Assembly: GCA_031761405.1 (NCBI GenBank)
Contig: JASEVX010000013.1
Location: forward strand, 47,376,143-47,440,142
DNA from: Serripes groenlandicus
Lineage: Eukaryota; Mollusca; Bivalvia; Cardiida; Cardiidae
Reading direction: 5' to 3'
DNA: 64,000 nucleotides
The translations under genes were made by a program, and so were the position numbers. The notes beneath the pieces were generated by a model. It searched no databases, was not told the DNA's origin, and saw nothing but the letters and a program-made list of their open reading frames with translations. Positions 59,010-64,000 of this stretch are shown here, piece by piece (position 1 is the first letter of the stretch; every line of letters begins with the position of its first letter).

Positions 59010-59650
59010 ATACCCCCTTCGAAGAAGATGAGGTATGTAGGAGTCACTGTGTCGGTTTGTCTGTCTGTCTGCCTGTCGGTCGGTCTGTCGGTCGGAAGCC
59101 ATATTTTGTCCGACCTATTTCTTACAAATCACCGGTTGGAATTCAATACAATTTTACATGAAGCATCTATACCGAGAGGAGATGAGGCATATCCTAAAGG
59201 GGTTACAACTGCATGTTATTTTACAGAGTTATTATATGGCACTTTTACTTATTAAGTAAGCCATATTCTGTCCGGCCTATTTCTTACAAACCACTGGGTG
59301 GAATTCAGTACATTTTTACATGAAGCTTCTATACCAAGATGAGATATACATATCCTAAAGGGGTTACAATTACATGTTACTTTACAGAGTTATGGCCCTT
59401 TTACTAGTTTTAACCCTTTTCCACATATATACGTTTTCTGACAACTCTGCAGCCGACCACTTTTGAAAACATTATGAAAAAAAACAGAAATTATTCTAAC
59501 TAACCAATTTCTACTTTTGTCAAAGTGTTTTCAATTTTGTCTAGGAATTAAACCTTCTGCTGCATATCTGTTGTACATGGGAGAGAGATAAGAGCTTATT
59601 TATAGTTGTCTTCAAACATTTCGTAACAAAATTTAGTTTGAGACTTTAAA
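59010..59650 (+). repeat. Interspersed repeat with two ~163-bp tandem copies
   Basis: Begins near TATTATACCCCCTTCGAAGA, passes a GTCTGTCTGTCTGCCTGTCG microsatellite, then two copies starting GAAGCCATATTTTGTCCG (59094) and AAGCCATATTCTGTCCG (59259). Both contain TTTTACATGAAGC, TATCCTAAAGGGGTTACAA and TTTACAGAGTTAT. This is a dispersed bivalve-type repeat. Confidence 0.65.
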
Positions 59651-59659
59651 TTAAGCAAT

Positions 59660-60540
59660 TTTATTTAGCTCACCTAAGCACAAAGTGCTCCAGGTTATCC
59701 ATTGTGATCACATTTTGTCCATCTGTCGAGCATCAACACCAATTGCCTTGTGAACACTCTACAGGCAACATTTGGCATCCAATTTTTATCAAATATTTCC
59801 CAAGTTCAAAATTGGATCATGTGAGGTCTAACTAAGTCACAAGTTGAAATTGAAGGGAAATCTTATGAACACTCTTGAGGCTGCATTTTTAATTTGAGCA
59901 TATATTGAAACTTTATTAGAATAATTGTCTTGATGCTATCTAGTCTTAAGTTTGAATATACCGGTCATGTTATGTCCGGTCAAGAACTAGGTTTCTATGC
60001 CAAATTAATCTTTTTCTTGGTGATATCTAGGTCAAGTTTGAAAATGGGTCATGTCGGGTTTAAAACTAGGTCACTTCGCCAAATTAATGGAAAACTTTGT
60101 GAATATTGTGGAAGCCGCATTTTTAATATCAGCATGTTGAAACTTTTTAACAATAGATGTCTTCATGATATCTAATCTAAGTTTTAGTGAAGGTCATGTT
60201 CTGTCAAAAATTAGGTCACTAGGCTAAATTTGAGAAAAATATTTGTAACACTCTAGAGACTGCATTATTTGCATTGATCAGCAACTTGACACTTTGTAAG
60301 ACTGTTTGTCTTGTCAACAGCTAAACCATTTTCGAAAAATAGGTCATGTCATTTTAAAATCTAGGTCACTAAGCCAAATTAAAAAAATAGGTCAAGACTG
60401 AAAGCCATATTTTTAACTTGATCATTTTGAATTTTATTCATAAATATTGTCTTGAAGATATATAAGCCATATATTCAAATATGGGTCATGTTTGGGGAAA
60501 AAAAAGCTCACCAGGTCTGATAAAAGGGAAATCTTGACTG
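59660..60540 (+). repeat. Interspersed repeat, 'agctcacctaagcacaaagtg' type
   Basis: Starts TTTAGCTCACCTAAGCACAA AGTGCTCC and continues with recurring units of the form GAACACTC...GGCTGCATTTTTAA, TGTCTTGATG(A/C)TATCTA and GGTCATGTC...AACTAGGTCAC at roughly 150-bp intervals (59866, 60096, 60246, 60392). This is a family I recognise as abundant in bivalves. The 81-codon frame inside it is not a gene. Confidence 0.7.
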
Positions 60541-61075
60541 CAATATAAGTTATTGTGATTGACTATGTGCTTTGCATAACTTAGGGCAGCGATCCGATGA
60601 ATGATCATTTGCAGATTTAGGTATTTTACGTATTTCTTTATATATATAACGTGTGTATTATAAGTGTGTAGTATAACATGACCGGAAACTAGGAAAATGA
60701 CGTGATACCTATATCACTCACAGTGTGGGTGACATGGATTATATCTCACTAATAGAATGCAACTGAAGACATGGGAGAACTGTTCTGATTTGTAAGAATA
60801 ATTGAAGGTAAGGTTTTTGATATGTTTCTTCTGTTGAATAGTATTATGTAATATCTTGTTCGGTTCTGTTTTGTGCTCGTTTTGAGGCTGTGCCTATTCC
60901 ATATTATGTTTAATGTATCAACTTACACTTTTGCAAATAAATATGATATATTTAAATAAAATATAAAATTAAAAGAACAACAAAATGTTTATTGTTATTT
61001 ATTCTTTAATACGAATACATGTATAATGTAGTATACATACGCACCAAAAAACGAAACATACATTTGTACCTCAAT
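60541..61075. other. Intergenic, nothing recognised
   Basis: AT-rich. A short imperfect hairpin (TCACTCACA / TGTGGGTGA) lies at about 60713-60732. Confidence 0.45.
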
Positions 61076-61130
61076 AAGAGACCACCTGTCTTAAGAGACC
61101 ACTTCCAGCATTCTCTTGGGTGGTCTCTTA
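61076..61130. mobile_element. Short interspersed element with inverted ends (TAAGAGACCACC)
   Basis: TAAGAGACCACC at 61076 and GGTGGTCTCTTA at about 61119 are inverted copies, and TTAAGAGACCAC occurs again internally. It is followed by AATACAAGTTTGACTGTA. A widespread marine-invertebrate repeat has this form. Confidence 0.55.
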
Positions 61131-62379
61131 ATACAAGTTTGACTGTAATCGTTAATATTGACAAATATGTGCGAGGACGTTCCATCTATCCGATAAGTTG
61201 ACTTGTTGCCCTTCAAAGTTTCTCACATAGTTGATGAATTTGAGATAGATTTATCTTTCTGGAGTGGTTTCAACAAAGGCTACACAAATAGGTCAAATGT
61301 AACATGACTCTGGTTGCTATGTCAATGGAAAGAGGACACCTTTTTTTCAGAGAACAAATGAATTATTTTTTCTATAGATAAATTCATTTCATTTCGAGAA
61401 TATTTTAAACAATTAGTCTTAAACATTACCTCATAAAAACTAACACACGCTTGTATAGGGATAGTAATATCATAATTTGAATTGGTTTGTACGTTCATTT
61501 GGTCGTCACGGTTTTTTAATCATGTCATAATTTGTTAGCTTCTTGTGATAGAGTTCTTGAAATTTAAATGGGGTTATCGTAACTTTTCAACCGTCGATGC
61601 TATGAAATGTGACGGGTATATTATGAAGAGAAAACTGAACTTCCTTTCCCAAAAAAGCTTCATTGTATCATTTTAGATTTATGCTCCATTTCCCCATATA
61701 TAGTAAAAGGAGGTATTAATCGACAAGACAAGACACGTTTTGTTGGACAGTTGTTTTTCAAACACTTTCCTTGTTTTAAACCGTTTTGGATGTTGCTACC
61801 ATTTGCCGAAATGAAATAAACATATTTGGATATTCACTGTTCGCAAAGTTACGAAAGTCAGTTTTAGTGTGGCGTTTGAGCGTATGAGTTAAATTGAGTC
61901 TTATGTGCGGTGTTTTAAAATCTAACTCAACAATTTGAAATTGATTAAAACAAAGATTCCAATCCGGAATAACTTACCTTTACTTTTCCAAATGATAGTT
62001 TAATGTTTAAACAAATGATCTGCTCTGGTAAGTAAACACTGCTTTATGCAAGATTAACACAACCATTATTATAACATCAGGAATTCCAACTTGAAAAAAA
62101 TCCATTAGCTTTTAACAACCGTTTTAACATTACAAACAAAGACTATTTGAACATCCTGTATGCTTAAATCTATTTCGACCCCGTTACGTGTCGAACCGTT
62201 ATGCTACTTTTGACTTATTCTATTGGAATGAATGTAAAGCCTTATAATTGAAAGTAAAGTGTAAAGCTGCATGGGAAGTGATTGTTGAATGATGTTAATT
62301 TGCTACATCATACACTAGAATTGCAGGCAGGTGTACATGGAATATAACAAGCTGGTAGTTTAGTGGAAGACATGTGTGC
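61131..62379. other. Intergenic, nothing recognised
   Basis: No open frame of interest, tandem array or RNA gene detected by reading. Confidence 0.45.
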
Positions 62380-62570
62380 GTTTGTTCAGTGGTAGAGCGT
62401 CTGTCTCTCGTACCAAAGGTTCCGTTTTCGAATCCTATGATGAGCGGGTTTTGTCTTTGGAACATTTTTCACACAAACGGTGCGAGTACTGGTAATGGCT
62501 CCAGAAGGCAAATATCGAGCGTGATTAATAACCGCTGAACGCTTATTTCACAATCGATGTAAAATGAATA
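62380..62570 (+). mobile_element. SINE with tRNA-like head
   Basis: GTTCAGTGGTAGAGCGTCTG (A box region) and TTTTCGAATCC (B-box-like) are spaced as in a tRNA. A shared tail follows: GAAGGCAAATATCGAGCGTG ATTAATA and ACAATCGATGTAAAAT. The tail is also at 41367-41435 and the head at 23735-23890. The head cannot fold as a full tRNA, so it is not a tRNA gene. Confidence 0.6.
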
Positions 62571-62596
62571 GATTTTAACTAAACATGAGTAGATAA

Positions 62597-62866
62597 TTGT
62601 TTGATCAACACTCCATTGAAAATTGCCTTAGCGTTGTTGCGGTTAGTGAATATGTTGACCAACTTTCGGCCGAGTTTGTTGGCGATAAACTGCGCCCGAA
62701 ATTGCCGCATAATGTAAAAAGACATTTCGAAGACATTGCCAAGGTTGACCAGAATGCCTCAACGTGTACTCTTGTAGAGAAATTGCTCATAATGAGCATT
62801 ATGAGCAATTTCTCAATTTGTCTCAATGTATTTAACTTTTTCAGTCATTCACCATTTCGTTTATAG
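62597..62866 (+). other. Coding-like fragment with embedded perfect palindrome
   Basis: An 89-codon frame with protein-like composition (SIENCLSVVAVSEYVDQL, DKLRPKLPHNVKRHFEDIAK) begins without an ATG at the indicated start. The family is not recognised. From 62777 the frame enters a perfect 38-bp inverted repeat, and downstream it becomes low-quality (FSICLNVFNFF). It may be an exon fragment or part of a degenerate element; I do not claim a gene. Confidence 0.3.
62777..62814. repeat. Perfect 18-bp inverted repeat with 2-nt loop
   Basis: GAGAAATTGCTCATAATG, then AG, then CATTATGAGCAATTTCTC. All 18 pairs match. Such a perfect stem is unusual by chance in this window. Confidence 0.95.
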
Positions 62867-63127
62867 TAAAATGTGTTTTTTTCTAGATGTTTTCAAAGCT
62901 GTCTGCTGCAGAATTGATGTATGTTGTAAAGTGTTCACTACACTGTGCATTCACGTACTAAGGTCGGAATACATTGAACACGGCTATGCTTATTTCCTAG
63001 ATATATCAGAGTAGTCGACGCATTCAATTATAAGACATGTCATGCTGACGTCTAGAAAAGGAGAAAACTGTCAGCATCTCATTTATTGTCCAACAAAATC
63101 ATATATTATATGTATTATACGCATGAT

Positions 63128-64000
63128 TTGTCACATTGTTTGCTACTCGTGTATCAATATTTCATATACACATAGATTGGTCTATACTGTTCGCTACTCA
63201 TGACACAATATATAGTATAAGCATGGAATGGTCTACATTGTTCGGTACTCGTGTATCAATATTTAATATACGCATGGACTGGTCTACATTGTTCTCTCCT
63301 CGTGTATCAATATTTAATATACGCATGGACTGGTCTACATGGTTCTCTCCTCGTGTATCAATATTTCATATACGCATGGACTGGTCTACATTGTTTTCTC
63401 CTCGTGTATGAATATTTCATATAATCACGGAGTGATCTTCATTGTTCTCTCCTCGTGTATCAATATTTAATATACGCATGGACTGGTCTACATTGTTCCC
63501 TACTCGTGAAACAATATCTAGTATAAGCATGAATTGGTCTACATTGTTCGGTACTCGTGTATCAATATTTAATATAGAAACCGATTGTTCTATATTGTTC
63601 GCTTCTGGTGTATCAATATTTAGTATACGCATGGACTGGTCTACATTGTTCGGTACTCGTGTATCATCAATGAATATACGCATGGACTGGTCTACATTGT
63701 TCGCTTCTGGTGTATCAATATTTAATATACGCATGGATTGGTCTAAATCGTTCGGTACTCGTGTATTAATATATAATATACTCATGCTTTGGTCTACAGT
63801 GTTCGCTACTTGTGTATCAATATTTCATATACACATAGATTGGTCTATACTGTTCGCTACTCGTGAAACAATATCTAGTATAAGCATGGACTGGTCTACA
63901 TTGTTCGGTACTCGTGTATCAATATTTAATATGGAAACCGATTGTTCTACATTGTTCGCTTCTGGTGCATCAATATTTAATATACGCATGGACTGGTCTA
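63128..64000 (+). repeat. 51-bp minisatellite array, runs off the window
   Basis: About 17 copies of a 51-bp unit (TGGTCTACATTGTTCG, then CTACTCGTGTATCAATATTT, then AATATACGCATGGAC). As 51 is divisible by three, frames are open on both strands (63136-63411 plus, 63417-63785 minus), as artefacts. Rare variants repeat at multiples of 51: GAAACCG at 63577 and 63934 (357 = 7 x 51), and CATAGATTGG at 63171 and 63834 (663 = 13 x 51). Confidence 0.92.

Overview
The window looks like nuclear DNA from a marine bivalve mollusc. This rests on three things. Two coding units belong to the Mab-21 / cGAS-like receptor (cGLR) family in the divergent form that is expanded in bivalves. The interspersed repeats are of kinds I recognise from bivalve genomes: tRNA-headed SINEs with an (AATA)n tail, and repeats rich in the phrase 'ttatggccctt'. 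Most of the rest is AT-rich, intron-poor and full of minisatellites and LINE 3' ends. Species cannot be fixed from the sequence alone.

Only two genes look intact: a 732-codon cGLR at 18324-20522 (+) and a 691-codon paralogue at 46484-48559 (+). Both keep a GS motif, a D-x-D pair and a third Asp, the nucleotidyltransferase triad, followed by the Mab-21 signature and a helical C-terminal tail. Both have an AG splice acceptor 11 bp before the shared ATG. A third copy at 14917-15955 is a pseudogene that has lost the whole catalytic half. The paralogues share 5' and 3' flanks, so they arose by DNA-level duplication.

The dominant component is one minisatellite family with a 47-bp unit, in blocks totalling about 25 kb: 3880-14915 with two spacers, 15960-17720, 27370-31560, 31930-37470, 39010-39530, 41440-44070 and 45345-46170. 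In 13650-14915 and 15960-17720 the unit is 48 bp, a multiple of three, which produces long spurious reading frames on both strands. Higher-order periods of about 802, 987 and 661 bp are visible. Other arrays: 67 bp (20590-21960), 56 bp (30670-31076), 69 bp (50285-51150), 37/41/47 bp (51650-54580) and 51 bp (63128 to the window end).

Mobile elements: a 5'-truncated non-LTR retrotransposon at 542-2916 (+); LINE C-terminal or 3' fragments at 38160-38890 (-), 40330-40825 (+) and 44085-44420 (-); several SINEs, one at 45819-46046 with a clear 12-bp target duplication; foldback MITEs at 350-505, 9980-10225 and 31771-31906; and a long inverted repeat at 40088-41366 with a LINE in its loop. The 9980-10225 MITE has a matching empty site at 5827-5840, because its host spacer is duplicated.

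Functionally the window is a patchy innate-immune sensor locus: two probably functional nucleotide-second-messenger enzymes and one broken copy, in a landscape that evolves by tandem-repeat expansion and transposition. The region from 54600 to 63100 holds no gene I can support.
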